Shown here: one piece after another, positions 1 to 13,200 of the stretch
Layout: each line of letters begins with the position of its first letter
Numbering within the stretch: the first letter of the stretch is position 1
NCBI GenBank assembly: GCA_013399695.1
Contig: VXAU01000295.1
Location: forward strand, 112,272-176,271
Direction: 5' to 3'
DNA from: Formicarius rufipectus
Taxonomy: Eukaryota; Chordata; Aves; Passeriformes; Formicariidae
DNA length: 64,000 nucleotides
Translations under genes and position numbers: made by a program
Notes under the pieces: model-generated
The model's database searches: none
What the model was told of the DNA's origin: nothing
The model's input: the letters and a program-made list of their open reading frames with translations, nothing else

Positions 1-719
1 AAAAAAAAAAAGGTTTACTGCTATTATGGGAGACATCTACTAGTAAAGAAAAATATAGTGTTCTCCAACCCATGGGCAAGAACACTGGTTAATATGCTGT
101 GCCAAATATGATGTTTTGCTTTTCCTTGTGATCTCTGTTTAATGTTCATAAATGTCAGACATTTAGAATATCACATCCTTCACAAACTGAATGTTGGAAA
201 TTGAACTTAAAAATTACTGGATTGTACATTTTAAGTAAAAGGTTTTTTGCATTATTCTCCTTTTTTCCCTTGAGTTTAAAACAGTATACAGCTAGTAATA
301 GAGATTAGTATCACAGAAAGAATCAGCATACACAAGATGACTTTTTGTAATAATTATGTGTAAAATAGGGAATTTCAGCTAGACAACTTTGTTATGGTTT
401 GTTTCCACAAAATAAAAATTTATACATATTGAGGACCTAATCCTTCTTTAAGGGACCTTCCTCATTAGGTGCCACTACTAGTATGGAGTTGTAGATCAGT
501 AAAATCATTAAAGACAAGAGAGAAACTAAAACTTTAACATCCAGTTTCAGATATACATTCAGGAAAATATGTTAATACATAAATAATGACATGGATATGT
601 CTAATAATTTGGGATTTACACAAATGATAAATTTGTCCACAAATTATAAATTGCAAGACTTGATGATCACATTTCATCCATATCAGAACTATATTCTGAG
701 GTGAACTAAAAATTGACTA
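1..719. other. AT-rich unassigned DNA
   Basis: The interval opens with an 11-base A run and continues as AT-rich sequence with stops in every frame. I see no repeat family, exon-like frame or RNA gene in it. The CR1 copy begins near its right edge. Confidence 0.6.
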
Positions 720-1683
720 ATCAGGCCCAGAGGGTGGCTATAAGTTTTACAGAGTCTAGTTGGAGCCAGTGACTAGCAGCATACTCAGGGTGAGGGTCAG
801 TGGTGTGGCAGAGTGTACCTGCAGCAAGTTTGATGGTGACCCCAAACTGTGAGGAGTGACTGATAGACCAGAGGGTCATGCAGCCATCCCAAAGGACCTT
901 GACAGGCTGGACAAAAGGGTAAAAATAAACCACATGAAGTGAAAAATGCGGAGTCCTGCACCTGAGGAGGAACGACCCTAGGTGTCAGTACATGCTGAGG
1001 GCTCTTCAGATGGAAAGGAGCTGGGCAAACAAGGCCCTGAGGATTCCAGTGGACACTGAGTTGAACTCGCACCAGCAATGTGCCCTTGTTGCAAAGAAGG
1101 CTAATGGAACCCTGGGTTGCAGTAGACAAAGTACTGCTAGCAGGTCATGGAATGTGATCCTTTCCATCTGTTTAGCACTGGCAAGGTCACAACCAGAGTG
1201 CTGTGTCCAGTGCTGGGCTTCCCAGTACAAGACAAATGTGTCCATACTTGAAAGCGTCCAGGAAATGGCCAGAGAAATGATTAAGGGACTGGAGCACCAC
1301 TCCTATGAGAAAAGGCTGGGAGAGGTGGCACTGTTTATCCTGGAGAAGAGAAGGCTTGGGGAGGATCTCATCTATACCTGAAGGAGGGTGCAAGGAGGGC
1401 AGAGCCAGGTTCTGTTCAGTGGCAGGACCAGACACGATGGGCACACACTAAAACACAGGAGTTTCCCTCTGAACATCAGGAAATAAAATGTTTTCTTTAA
1501 CAGTGACTGAGAATGGGCACAGACTGCTCAGAGAAGTGGTAAAATCTCCCACCTTGGAAATATTTAAAAGCCATCTGGACAGTCCTGGGAATGTGACTCT
1601 AGGTGTCTTGGACTCTATGAAGGATTTCATAACATAACTTCCAGAGCTGCTTTCCAGTCTCAGCCACCCTAGGATTCTGTGAA
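720..1683 (+). mobile_element. CR1 non-LTR retrotransposon, 5'-truncated, RT C-terminal part and 3' end
   Basis: This is the C-terminal third of the CR1 ORF2 reverse transcriptase plus the 3' end. Translation shows avian CR1 landmarks in order: a degraded 'GSVLGP' region near 770-800, the RT active-site block at 829-852, 'DLDRLD' near 897-915, then 'CALVAKKANGTLGC' (about 1072-1125), 'QSTASRSWNVIL' and 'MIKGLEHHSYEKRLGE', and an 'LEKRRLGEDLI' segment (about 1340-1375). After that only scattered 3'-end words match, for example 'CCACCTTGGAAATATTTAAA' at 1549, and the copy stops at 'CACCCTAGGATTCTGTGAA'. The active-site block reads FDGDPKL followed by a stop, where the family has FADDTKL. The catalytic Asp pair is therefore Gly-Asp and the copy is dead. 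The 5' truncation is usual for CR1. No clean target duplication is visible. Confidence 0.9.
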
Positions 1684-2650
1684 TTTGGCCTGTTTCAAAG
1701 AGAAAGTAGAAGAGACAAATTAACATTAAAGAAATTTAAGTAGGAAGTAACATTTCTGTGCTATAAAATTCCTCATATAATCCAGTGTAGAAAACAGTAC
1801 ATTGAGAATAGAAAAGAAGGCTGGAGACAGCATTTGATCATTTTTATTATTGAACTATCCTCTTTAGGTTCAACATTTCAATCAAAATATAATACTTTGT
1901 TTTCCAGTTTTACTTTCCAAATGGCTTATATAATGGTTTGGTTTGGTTTCTAGGGTTCTTTTGGTAGGGAAGTTAGGCCCATCTTTAAAATATGTCCAAA
2001 TTTTCTAATTGAAGATGACTCAGACTATACAGAAAGTATTAAATGAAATGTTATTTCCTTGCTTACCAAATTCACAAACATCTGTTCTCACTTTTTAAAA
2101 AATCAGATATCATATTAATATTTTATATTTATAGCTGCCTACTGCATTCAAATTTGTTCAAGACTGTGAACAAGTATGTGAGGCTGTATTTCTGACTACA
2201 TATTTACATTTTTACAAGCTCACAATAATAAAGGAAAAGTATACTCATGTATTTTTTAAATGTTCTTATAATGCTTATTGTTTAGTGCATTAAAATGTTA
2301 AATGAAGATAGTGTAAGGAAATAGAATATATATTTATTGAAATTATAAGTACTGAGAGAAAGCTCCAGTGGTTGAAACAGGAGCATAAGATCTGAGAACT
2401 GATTCACATACCTCATGCAGTTTACCCCCTAAATGTTTTCTTTGTAACACTGGCAACATAGAGAGTTTTGAAGTTTATTTTGAATCAAAATAGCCTATTT
2501 TGTGTATCTGCAGCACCATACCTTGAACTCATTACTCATCCTTGAGTAATTCTGTGAAATAGAGAATGGACAAGAAAATGCAGGAATCTTGATTCTTCAA
2601 AGATGCCTGTGGTGGAGCAAGTATAGACATTATAGACTATAACTTGTATC
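1684..2650. other. AT-rich unassigned DNA
   Basis: This is an AT-rich spacer between two CR1 pieces. I see no coding frame or repeat family in it. Confidence 0.55.
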
Positions 2651-2701
2651 ACAGAATTGCAGAATGGTTGGGGCTGAAAGGAACCTTTGGAGATCACCCA
2701 C
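2651..2701 (-). mobile_element. CR1 3' end, left part (interrupted by LTR)
   Basis: The plus strand reads 'ACAGAATTGCAGAATGG', then 'GGGCTGAAAGGAACC' and 'GGAGATCACC'. This is the reverse complement of the conserved CR1 3' terminus (family form: TCATAGAATGGTTTGGGTTGGAAGGGACC). The element is therefore on the minus strand with its 3' end at 2651. It breaks off at 2701, where a solo LTR begins, and resumes at 3216. Confidence 0.8.
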
Positions 2702-3215
2702 TGTCACAGTCCAAAAGGGAAAGAGGACACAGTCCACGCAGGGAAGGGGGTGAACAGGCGTGAACACTTTATTAAGGAGAGCATGGGATACTTATAGGGT
2801 TTGATCGGAGGGTTCTAGATCTTGGGTGGAGTTAGGGGTGGACCATGACACAAAAGGAAAAGGGAGGGAACGTTTGTAACTTATAAGGGAAAACTGGGAA
2901 TGACTTAGCCTTATAGGGTGGAGCTGCATTGCTCCACCGGCCAGCCAGTGAGGTTTTTAGGGATACATAAACCAATCAGGGGGCTGTAACCGGGGTTCCC
3001 AGAACCAAGCAGAACAGTTGGACATACAGAAGTAATAGAATGGTATTAATTACCTATCTAATACATCTTTTATCTTAACTATAACACTTGAACAGTATAA
3101 AAACTTGCAAGAACAGCAGCTCTATGGCAAAGGGTATACAACAGGTGTTTGTGGTAGCAGCAGACAGTTTAAAAATCATTATCTCAGTAGTCCCTGACAG
3201 CTGTCTCTCCCGACA
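2702..3215 (-). mobile_element. Solo LTR of an avian endogenous retrovirus (family A)
   Basis: The 514-bp block starts TGTCACAGTCC and ends CTCCCGACA, so both ends carry the TG...CA of an LTR, and it sits exactly inside a CR1 3' end. The transcription signals lie on the minus strand: CCCTATAAG as TATA box (complement of 2791-2799), then AATAAA (complement of 2768-2773) about 20 bp further on, then a U5 of about 65 bp. The flanks ACCCAC (2696-2701) and ACCTAG (3216-3221) fit a decayed 6-bp target duplication with 4 of 6 identical. A 6-bp duplication is usual for betaretrovirus/ERVK-like elements, so that class is an inference. No gag, pol or env remnant is attached. The 33792-34384 LTR is related around its TATA and polyadenylation core. 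Confidence 0.75.
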
Positions 3216-3275
3216 ACCTAGTCCAAACCCCTTGCCCTGTCACCCTCAGTAGCAGCTCAACTATAATTATTAACT
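3216..3275 (-). mobile_element. CR1 3' end, right part (continuation after LTR)
   Basis: 'ACCTAGTCCAAACCCCTTGC' continues the CR1 3' untranslated region that stopped at 2701 (family form: ATCTAGTCCAACCCCCCTGC). This shows that the LTR interrupted one CR1 copy. Similarity fades before about 3280, so the right edge is approximate. Confidence 0.7.
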
Positions 3276-3969
3276 AACCTTGCCACTTAGGTTTTAATAA
3301 GCCTTTAATTCCCTCACAAAGCAAAACCTATGAACTATAAATTTATATGTTCAATGTACAACTTTAATGGGGAAATTAAGAAGCTATTAAGCAGTGCATT
3401 GTCCAGTGCCCAGCCCTCCCATAAGTATGCTCCCTTGCTTACAAAGCCCACTTTTTTGTAACAGGGATCAGTCAGCAGTATTTAAATGTGTCCCATCACT
3501 GCAAAATAGGTAAGCAACATCTGCTCATGTGTGATCAAGCTGTTATTTTCAGTCAGAAGTTGCATGACTGTGGGGTAATAGATAAGGTTAAAAGTTAAAA
3601 TAGAATAAGAATTACGGAGGAACGCCAGCTGTTGCTTCCCAGATGAGGACAAAAAGAGAACCAGTTGCTACTTCCTGGGTGCACCAAGGTCACAGTGCCC
3701 CACAGAGTTCCATAAGCAATGACAAACACCTGGATACACTGGAGAATGTGGTGGTGTGAAGCCACTACGGCCCCTCTACGCAAACATCCTGCAGGAAGGG
3801 AACACTGTGATGCTTTGACCTGTGCCAATTTGTCCATCAAGAAACACTGCCCAAATTTAGCACTTATGGCTGAAATCACTCAAATTTCACCTAAACCTAA
3901 AGAAATAGTATAAAATATAAAGCAAATAATAAAAAGAAGTTGGTAAAAGGAAGAAATTGGAGGAAGTTT
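3276..3969. other. Unassigned DNA with a purine run next to a candidate LTR
   Basis: I recognise no family in this interval. A plus-strand frame stays open for 64 codons at 3719-3913 but resembles nothing I know. The right end carries a purine-rich run at 3948-3966 (AAAGGAAGAAATTGGAGGAAG region) immediately before the candidate LTR. That would suit a polypurine tract if internal retroviral sequence lies to the left. This is inference only. Confidence 0.35.
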
Positions 3970-4291
3970 TGCATCAAAACTACTGGAATCAACTGGCGGG
4001 TTGAATCTACCTTCCACCCCAGGGATACTGGTTGGGTGAGAAATTGAAGCTATAAGGGTTAATCACTACTTTTAAGGACTAGAACTTGTTTTTGTTTCAT
4101 AAGATACTAGTAGACTGTTTTCTTTTAGAGTTTGTGCTTGTGCTTTGTTTTGTAGTATTATATTAAGTGTGGTTGTGTAGCCAGACCCTGTCACCAATGT
4201 CCATAAACCTTTATTAACTTGTCACAATTTGTATTAATAAAGTGCATAATTCCATAAACTGTTAGTGTGAGTCCTTTATAAGGTGCTTACA
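3970..4291 (+). mobile_element. Candidate solo LTR or 3' LTR, 322 bp
   Basis: The block begins TGCATCAAAAC and ends GGTGCTTACA (TG...CA). It contains a plus-strand TATA-like TATAAGGG at 4051 and the polyadenylation signal AATAAA at 4236-4241, with a T/G-rich stretch between them. The flanks AGTTT (3965-3969) and ACTTT (4292-4296) would be a 5-bp target duplication with one mismatch. Order and size fit a short LTR, but I cannot place it in a family, and the short U3 (about 80 bp) is unusual. It could be chance in AT-rich DNA. Confidence 0.35.
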
Positions 4292-7200
4292 ACTTTGTCA
4301 GTGGTGAAATAATATGTGGGAAAATCCACTAAGGGGTTTCCCTTATGTTGTTAAGTGACAGTCCTCAAAAAATGTAATCAAATTACCCTGATCTTGGTGA
4401 AGGGTTCCTGTGTGGAATATCTGACAGACTAGATGGTCTCATTTTTCCCTGGGGCACTAACAGACAAATTTTTAAGGGTGAATGCCCCCCACCCTTTTCT
4501 TAAGTGACATGTGACATGTAGAGGTCAATGGAATATGAAGGATTCGCCATACGAAGTTGATGAGGAAATGGGTGACCAAGGGAAATGGTTTGCTTTCATT
4601 ATATAGGGATATATAAGTCAATAAAATCACTGAGAGATATAACAACATATTTTACTCTCAGCCTCTTTCCAAATTCTTTTCTTATCTTGCATGATGCAAT
4701 TAGGAAAAAAGAAAAACATTTTCTACACAAAATAGAAGGAAAATTACATCAGTTTCTATAACATTTCAGAAAAACTTCTTAAAAAGAATAGGAATATAGC
4801 ACTTACAGCAGCATATATAATTAGAATTGCTGAGCAGAATGACTTCATACTAATTTGAAAAATAAATAGCTGTTTATTTCTATGCTACTGTTCCAGATGC
4901 TTTAAACAAATTGGTAATAATGGATTATTAATTACATGGATCTTGCCTGTCAGTTGACATGAGGGAAATATTTATGTTTCTAAATAATTTGTTTATAAAG
5001 GTGGTTACACAAAACTCAGTTCCGTAGAACTAGAAATATCTGTCACTTTATGCACTTAATAAAGAGAATTACAGATCAGTAAATCTTCAATAATATGTAG
5101 ACTGCAGTTCACCTTTGGTAAAATTACAAATCAACAATGTTTTCTCATATTGGAGGAAAGTTTTTATTACTATGTTAGCTTTCAGTATTTCTTGCACCTA
5201 AGAGGCTGTTCCATTAACCTATTGTTTTGTACTTGGAGCAAACTAAACCACAAAAGAAAATGAGATCCTATTTCATATTCTCACAGGGCACTTATTTCTT
5301 CTTCCATAATCCACCATCTGTTTCCAAAGACTTAATTTAATAAAAAAACCCCAAACTATTCAAAGATGTTGAGTCTGCCCATGTATTCTGTACTTCACAC
5401 TTGAAAGAAACTAATTTATTATTACTAGAACTTTTTCTCAGTGTCAGAGAGGAGAAAGAAAAGCTTGATAAAAGGCAGGATATTTTATCATGAGTGGCAA
5501 GCTTTGCCAAAAAATATAAGCCACTGATAGCTAAGATATGAGAGATTTTAATGAGAAGCATTAGGTGACCTTAATATACATGTCACTATCACTTAGTTGC
5601 TAGAAGGAGAGCTGAAGAAACAGTGAATTGTCAGAGTTCATTTCAGTCTGAAAACTAATATCAAGTAGAACTTGTTTGAATTTCTTTTGGGATTGCTTTC
5701 TATGAACAGTTAATCTTAAGTCATCAATGTATATGAATGTAGGAGCTAGTTCTTCTCTCATTTACTTCAGTTTTCAGCCTTATGATTAACTAGCTTTGTG
5801 CAAAATCCTCCTAGTTCAACATAGGAGCAATAGAAAGGAGAAGCAAATTCCAAACTGTAACCATGTATATGGAAGTTAAGTGTTTACTTATACAGTTCTT
5901 TAAATTTTTTAAAATTATTTTTTTTAATATTATGTTAGCTTACATTATTGGACTATTTTAAAAAAATNATTTTACAGACAATAGAAGAGCAACAGTTTGA
6001 ATGACTTAGCATGACTGTTATTCCAACAGATTAACTACTTTTTCTGTTCCCCAGTTGTTTCATGTAGAAGGATAATCTGATTCTTATCACTGTTCAGCTC
6101 TGTGGCCTCCCCCAGTGCTTCTGCAGTGAGCTAAGTTTGACTGCCTTATACTCCATGTCATTCCTTAGACACAACTATTTCTTTCAGAGTAGGTGGTGAG
6201 TGGATGAGAAGATATGTTTTAGCTCATTAGATCCGTTTCCTGTTGCCTAACCTAAATGTAAGCCAGGAGAGGAAAAAAGAAGAGGAAAAACCATTCCATT
6301 ATCACAAAATCTAATAGCTCTTCAATTCCCTCTGGAATTTTATTGAGACATTTTTCATCATTTAATGAGGAAGGAATGCATAGCAAATATCATCACAGCC
6401 CTCCACAATCTTACACAACTCTATAGCTCCATAAACAGGTTTAATGATGGAAGGTTATTATTTAGGGTAAGGGAGTCTGCTGAACGATACTCAGACTGAA
6501 GCTCAACAGCAATTTAGAACTCAAGAAAGTAATAGGTAGATAAGCCAAGAATATCAAGGAAAGCAATATAAGCTGTGAAGCAGCTCCTCCACAACAATAA
6601 ATAAGTTATGGTGTAATACTAACTTTAAGGAAAGAGCAACCATTTGTCCTAGTCCACTAGACCTTCACAAGACACCTGGGAAACGGATAATAATGCTAAT
6701 GATGAGTTCAAAGCAGAGTCAATGCGTGAGCATTTGAACAACTGTAGGCGTTCACATGACTAATTTTCACTAAGAAAGATATGTAGCAGAGAGCATAAGC
6801 ACAACATTTATGCAGAAAATCCATCCAGGGTATAAATGTCTCACAAGAAATTAAGTTTTATTCTGAGTCTGAGGCACATTGAGATCTCAAGTGTGAAAAT
6901 CAATCACTCCCAAAGTTGTTTAAGAGTATGAGAAAACTAAAAGAGTTCAAAATCATCAAGCTCAAAATTTCAGCCAAAGCTTTGCAGGACTAAACAAAGG
7001 AATGTATAACCACTGAATGTATAATCACAGAAGCTTATGTCCCATTTGATTTGACAATTATTATCACAAGTTTCAATTTGAGTTAGGAGGTATTTGGTAG
7101 AATTTTTCATGTCCTTTATAGGATCCACCTCCCAACAGGTAATACCTGCAATATACTCTCTGCCTAAAAGAGGGGATTCAAAGATGACTAAAGATACAAT

Positions 7201-10200
7201 ATGTACATGCAAGCAATAGTGGCTACATCACTATACTCAGGCTGAAATGGGATTAACACACCAAAATGACCATGTAGGCCTCAACCTGCCAGGCTAGAGG
7301 CTTATTTTCTTCATGAAGGTTTACCCCATGCACTAGGAGCACCACCACTGAAGTTTCCTGCAGTTGTAGGTGTGTGTTCCGATCTTTAGCATATACAGGT
7401 TGAAACAAATATGATTATTTATTTCAGTGCATCACCAAATATCGGACCCATATTTGCATTCTGGTGGCTGAGCATATTGTCTTCTCTCAGCTAGTTAGTG
7501 TTGGGCAATCACAGTATGCCAGAACAACCTCATACCATGAACAGCTCATGTCATCAGCTTTCCTCTAATGCCATCAATGTATACAAAATTACAACTTTCA
7601 TAGATCTTTATATATGTGATTACTTTTTGTCTTTTCAAGGAAACCTGATCTTTTAGAAAGCACTGCTCTGAAACATGGGGAGCCGATCTTCTTGGAACCT
7701 GGTACTCCAGGTTGTACATATAAACAGCCATATCCTGAACTGTTTAAGGAGTCTCAGTTTACTGCATCTCCATTTTGCCGCTGCTTTATCTCTGTCACTT
7801 CAAGGCATTACTCTCCAGATGGCTGCAGGTTTGCAGGGATGAGAATAAGACAGTCTCTTAAAGAGTGGTAAGAACAAGTACAGGTTGTTCCTGATTTATT
7901 ATGCTGCAGGTCCTATAAATGGTGCCTGTCCGACTGATGTTCTTCCTAGGAAGTATCTCCAGTTCAGGGAAGCTCATTAGAGGTAATAGAGTACATCCTT
8001 GGAAGCTCCACTCTTCAGAAAAAGAGAGATTATTTGGAGCAGTGAAAGAAAAATGAGGACAGACATCCTAAGGCAAAGATATCTCCTGAGCTCAAAGTAT
8101 GGCTCACCAATGCTCATGCCTAGTTATAAGGAGTCTCTTCCTTCCCTGAGAGAGTACATAGTAAGTTATTCAGCAGAAATCCAATGGAATTGAATGACTA
8201 TTCAGCCAGTGCCTTGTGGCCCTGCATTTGCACTGACTGCTACACTTCATTCAGTTACAAGTTGTCTTGAGGTGAAACCCCTCCTGGCACTGACTTCTAA
8301 ACACATTTATGTATTGTTCTTATTTTTTTTCCTCTTAATCTCAATTCAGCTCTTCAGAAATAGGATATATGTGTTAATACAATCTAGAGCAAAAGCTTCC
8401 AGTTCATCCACATAAAGATTTTGCCTAGCTCTGCTCCTGAAATAGCTTCAATTCATCAAAATTACATGGTGAAAGTTAACGCATTTCACTAGAACCGTGA
8501 AAGAAATTTTTGCATAAACACTGAAAGTGTTACTTCCACCTATTTCAGTTCTTTCACTTCTAATTTTTAGGATTCATGCCAAGGCTTGCCAAGCAGTTAA
8601 CTCCAGCACTGAGGAGTGGACAATTTAGTATTGAAATCAATATTTTAAAAATGGAGTGGAAAGAGAGAAAGTGGGCTTTGGATAATCAGAATATACAATA
8701 TCAGAAGCAGCTGCCCAAAACAGAAATGGCTTATTACTAACTGTTAGTGTGAACAAGACCCTAAACAAAACCATATTCAGTAGCAGAGGCAGGGTTCCTA
8801 TTCCAAATACTTCTATAAATCAACTAAATTCCATTAATTGCTGGAGTGTAAATGGGGAAGATGACATGAATTACAGTCTAACAGGAGTATTGAATCCCTA
8901 AATGAACTGTACAGTCACATTTTTAATGGCAGAAAGCTGAAGCCAGGCATAATAAAAATCATTGAAATGAGGTTTTGAATACATTAATCTAGATGAGAAG
9001 TGCTTTAAAGAAGAAGTGAAGCAGAAAAAACAGCCAGAATGTATATGGCATTTACTTGTGTTATTATCATCTGCCAGTAGTAAAATGTGAAAAAGTAGAA
9101 GAAAAAAAAAATTGTAAACCATTTTTTCTTACATGGAAATTAAGGAAAAAAGCATAGAACTACCACCTTGTAGTGACCAGTGATAACTGCATTCTGTCAC
9201 AGGTTCAGTCATTCCTTAGAGAAACAGGTGAGACAAAGATAGGAAATGACCAAATGACAACTGGCAAACCATTAGGCTTTCTGGAACATATTACAAGAGA
9301 CCACAAAGAAGATGTTAAATATCAGTCTAATCTTCACATCACAGAAAAGAATGATGAAGACTTTCTTAGTTCAGAAACTCTAGTGTGAACAGAGATCCTC
9401 CCCAAAACACTGCTGTTTACAGCACTAAAATCACTTACAGCCACACAGGAAACAGAACTGATGATAGACTCCGTTCAAGAGCAGAAAGATCATCTAATGA
9501 GCCTAATGAACACAGCCAGAATGGCTGGATTTCAGGTTTAGACTCAAATGCCTACATTCAAAAAATTGTCTTTTTAGTCATTCAGACATCCTTTGGATTC
9601 AATCCTACTACTTTTCTGTAGTCTGAGTCAGTATTTTAATTTTAAAGCAGTTCAGTTCTTTGCTGGCTCTGTCAAAGCTGTTGAGAAGCAGTACTATAGA
9701 GGAATGACACATTATATAGTGCTCAGAAGAGGCCTGTGTGTATATATCTGTATACATGTTTCTGTTTCTTAAATTTGCCCTGACCAGAAGACACCATCAA
9801 GGGCAAGATTTCCTTTTTAAATTCATACATTTCTTCTTTCATTTTGACTCTCTGAATAGCTTAACCCTCAGCTGCCCTTGGTTTCTGATCTCAGAATAGC
9901 TGGTAGCTACATTATGAGAAAATCAGGATGTCAATATGTGTATTTCTTAGGAGCATTCAAGCCAGACACGTGATTTCTAATTTAAGGCTGTCATGCTCTT
10001 AAAATAGAAACCTCCTCAAGCTCTGCCAGATCTGAATAAGTAAATTGTTCAATTCACTTAGTTCTAGGTTGACCTGACTGAGTCAGATATTTTAAGATTG
10101 TCAAGGAGGAAACAAAAACTAAAAATGCTCTCACCCCTCACTCCCTCTATACTACAGCACTGTATTTCAGGTTTCTATAATTTAAAATTAGATCTTTATT

Positions 10201-13200
10201 GAATATGCATTAAACTTACAATAATTTATTATAATTATAATTACAAACAAATATCTATCTACACTTAATAAGACCAGAAGAGAAGTTAGCCTCAGCATAT
10301 AAACTATGAGGAAAGCTTTGAAATGTGAACAGAAGTCAGGACAGTCAGGACATACATTGTCACGCTGGTAATGTGGGAATAAAAGTTGGGAACTCAAGGA
10401 AAATTAAATCAGAGAAATAGAAGGGATTTAGGAGGTAAAAGCACTAGCCTGAAGCATTAATCAGAAAGGAATGAAGTGGTGTAGCTGTTGCTTCTAGAGG
10501 TACCTAGAGTGATTCTGGTTCTCTCTGTATATTGTAGGAGCAACATGGAAAATAATATTTTTTTTTAAATATATGTTACTAGAACACATTTGTGCATTAT
10601 TTTATAAGTAGTGGTGTCAAAACAGTAGAGCAACAAAGTATAAGCAACAAAGTTTAAAAGGAGGTGTAATCTTTCCTACTGAACCAGCTGGTAAAAGAGT
10701 AGATAAAGGATTTGACACACAGGGGACTTTCATAAAAGGTCTTTGAGCCCAAAAGCTATCTGCTTTTCCCTGCTATATCAGCTGCTTTAATAAAAGATGC
10801 TACCTTTCCCTATGACCCTTATCTTTGTAGTATTCTTGCCTGAACCTCCTTGAATAGGCATATTTGAGAATTTTCTTGTAAAGCTGTCAGTTCCTCATGA
10901 CATGCCTTAAACAGCAATACGTCATTATGTCTGTTATATAGAAAATGTCCAAAGATGTTTTTTTATAAAGTGGACATAACTGAGGTATTTAAAATATCTT
11001 TTTTGGTTGTTTTTGTTTTGGTTTTGGGGTTTTTTTCCTTTCTGACTCCTAATGTTATCTGCAGTCTATAGCTTCATTCTTGATGTACTTGGGATATTTT
11101 TTTAAATGAAGGAACTTCAGAAATTTTCAGGAAGTGCATATCAAAGTACAGCTCTTAAAAGCTCAATGTTTTATCACTGTGTGTGTATGTTACCATTTGA
11201 TATCACAAACTATAATGGGTTCTGGGGTAACGGTTGGCAGAGGGAAGCAAGGTGACATATTGATCATAAATGACTGTCAGCATAGTAACCAAATTTCCCA
11301 ATTTATATTTATACATGCATTTGACAAAGTTATAAAGCAGAGGACCATCTAGTTTCCTTCACGTATTACAATAGCAAATATTTACATTTTTTTCTCAATT
11401 ATAAGTAGAATTGCATTGTAGAAAATGAACATTTTAAGTATTTTCCAGTTTGTAGGGTCTATCTCTCTCCGGCTGAGCTAGACATTTGAGTGCACTTTGA
11501 GACAGATGAAAGATATGTTGAAGTTTTCTGAATTGTTATTGCAAATTCACTGTTTTGAAACAGAGCTGAAACCCAGAAATGCCAGTGGAAACCTTTTGGT
11601 ACTTCAACTCTGGCAGTTACTGCCGTAAGCAAAGACAGATACATTTGTTTCTGCCTTCAGCTGCTGCTTGGAAATCTGTTTCTGTTTTTACTCACGTATT
11701 TATAGATCTTTAGCTAAGTCGTTACTCTGAGTTTCCATAGTGATATCTGAAATATGTATTAATACCAAACCTCAAGGCGTATTTATGGTTGGCAATGCTT
11801 CATAAATTACTTTTTTCAGGAGCAGCTTCTCAAAACATATTTGCTCAGTTCAGTTCCCCACTTGATTTGTGATAGATACTTTTGATATAGCTGTATTTAT
11901 CTAGAAGAGATAGTTTTCCCTCTACAAGATTCAGTGTGTTAATATTACTATACTATCAAACGGTCTGAAAATATGAAGCTTCTGAATTCAGAATACTATA
12001 TTTGAAATAAAATCACCCTTTTAAACAAACCTTACTTTCAACTTAACTTCCATTAAATAAAGCACCATTAATAGTACAAAACACTGCAGATACCCTGTCT
12101 GTACTCATATTCATGAGTTTTTGAACAAGGGAAACCTATATCTCTGGTTGCCATCAGAATAGAAGAGTCACCCATTCGTAAGATCTTGCTAATCAGAAAA
12201 GCTGAACTGCAACTTACCAGGTGTATCCAAAATACTCTTTTCTGAAAAAAAAATCTGGACCAGAATTTTCCCGAACATTCAGTTCATGTTTCCAAATACC
12301 TGAACATTATCTTAGTCTGTTCTGGGATGTCTTAATACCATGTAAAAAGGATACAATATCAACTCCAAAATAAAGAGTTCGGGTTGTTTGGTTGGTTTGG
12401 GTTTGGGTTTTTGTTTTTGTTTTGTTTTAATAAATGTTTGGAAGTCAAATACACCGATAGTACACAGAGAGAAATGTTTTCAGGAAATGTCAGAATGAAT
12501 GACTAAACAAATTTCCTCTTCATTTCTAGCAATTGCTTCTATGAAGACAGCTGACTTAGAGGTTATTGGATGAAAATCTTTCCCTGTTTATTTCAACCAT
12601 ATTCAGGGTTGGATTCTGTTCTGTACTAAAGAGAACTGTCACAAATGCAAATACAAGGGGACAAATAATGAACAATACAAGCCTAGAAAGGGACTTGAAT
12701 CTGGATTAATGGAAGTGCCTATGTAGTCGTTATTTCACTCTTTTACAAGGAGAAATGTGCTGTAATCTCTAATTCACCTGCTGGGTCTGCTGTTCATTTA
12801 AATAGGGAAGAGTTTACATTTGACAAATTGCATTCTTCATTCAGTTCTTTTGGAAATCTGATGCAATATAAAGTAGTCTCTCATTAACTGCAGGTGTCTG
12901 TTGTGTGCCATAATTCTGTTCTTTCTTCTTATCCTCTGCAGTCATCACCCATATGCTCACATGGCAACAACTATGAGCACAAAACATCCCTCTAACTAGT
13001 ATCACATTAAAACCATATCTCCAGGTTCCAACTGCTGGGTATCCTTTTTCATTATCCTTACCTTAAATAACATTTTGTATTAGCTTAGCCTTTCAGGGCT
13101 CTTAGCTTTTCAAATGCTTGGCTCCTAAATTGTGTTTTTCTCTCCAGTGCTGCATAACAGTGGAGAGTCCTTCACAAGGAGAGTGCCCTCTGCAGTTATG

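Noticed and set aside
1006..1444. Overlapping minus-strand open frames opposite the CR1
   Set aside because: They lie antisense to the well-supported CR1 reverse-transcriptase reading and show no protein character of their own.
4423..4460. GACAGACTAGATGGTCTC, similar to the CR1 phrase GGACTAGATGATCTC
   Set aside because: Only one short phrase matches and neither flank continues as CR1.
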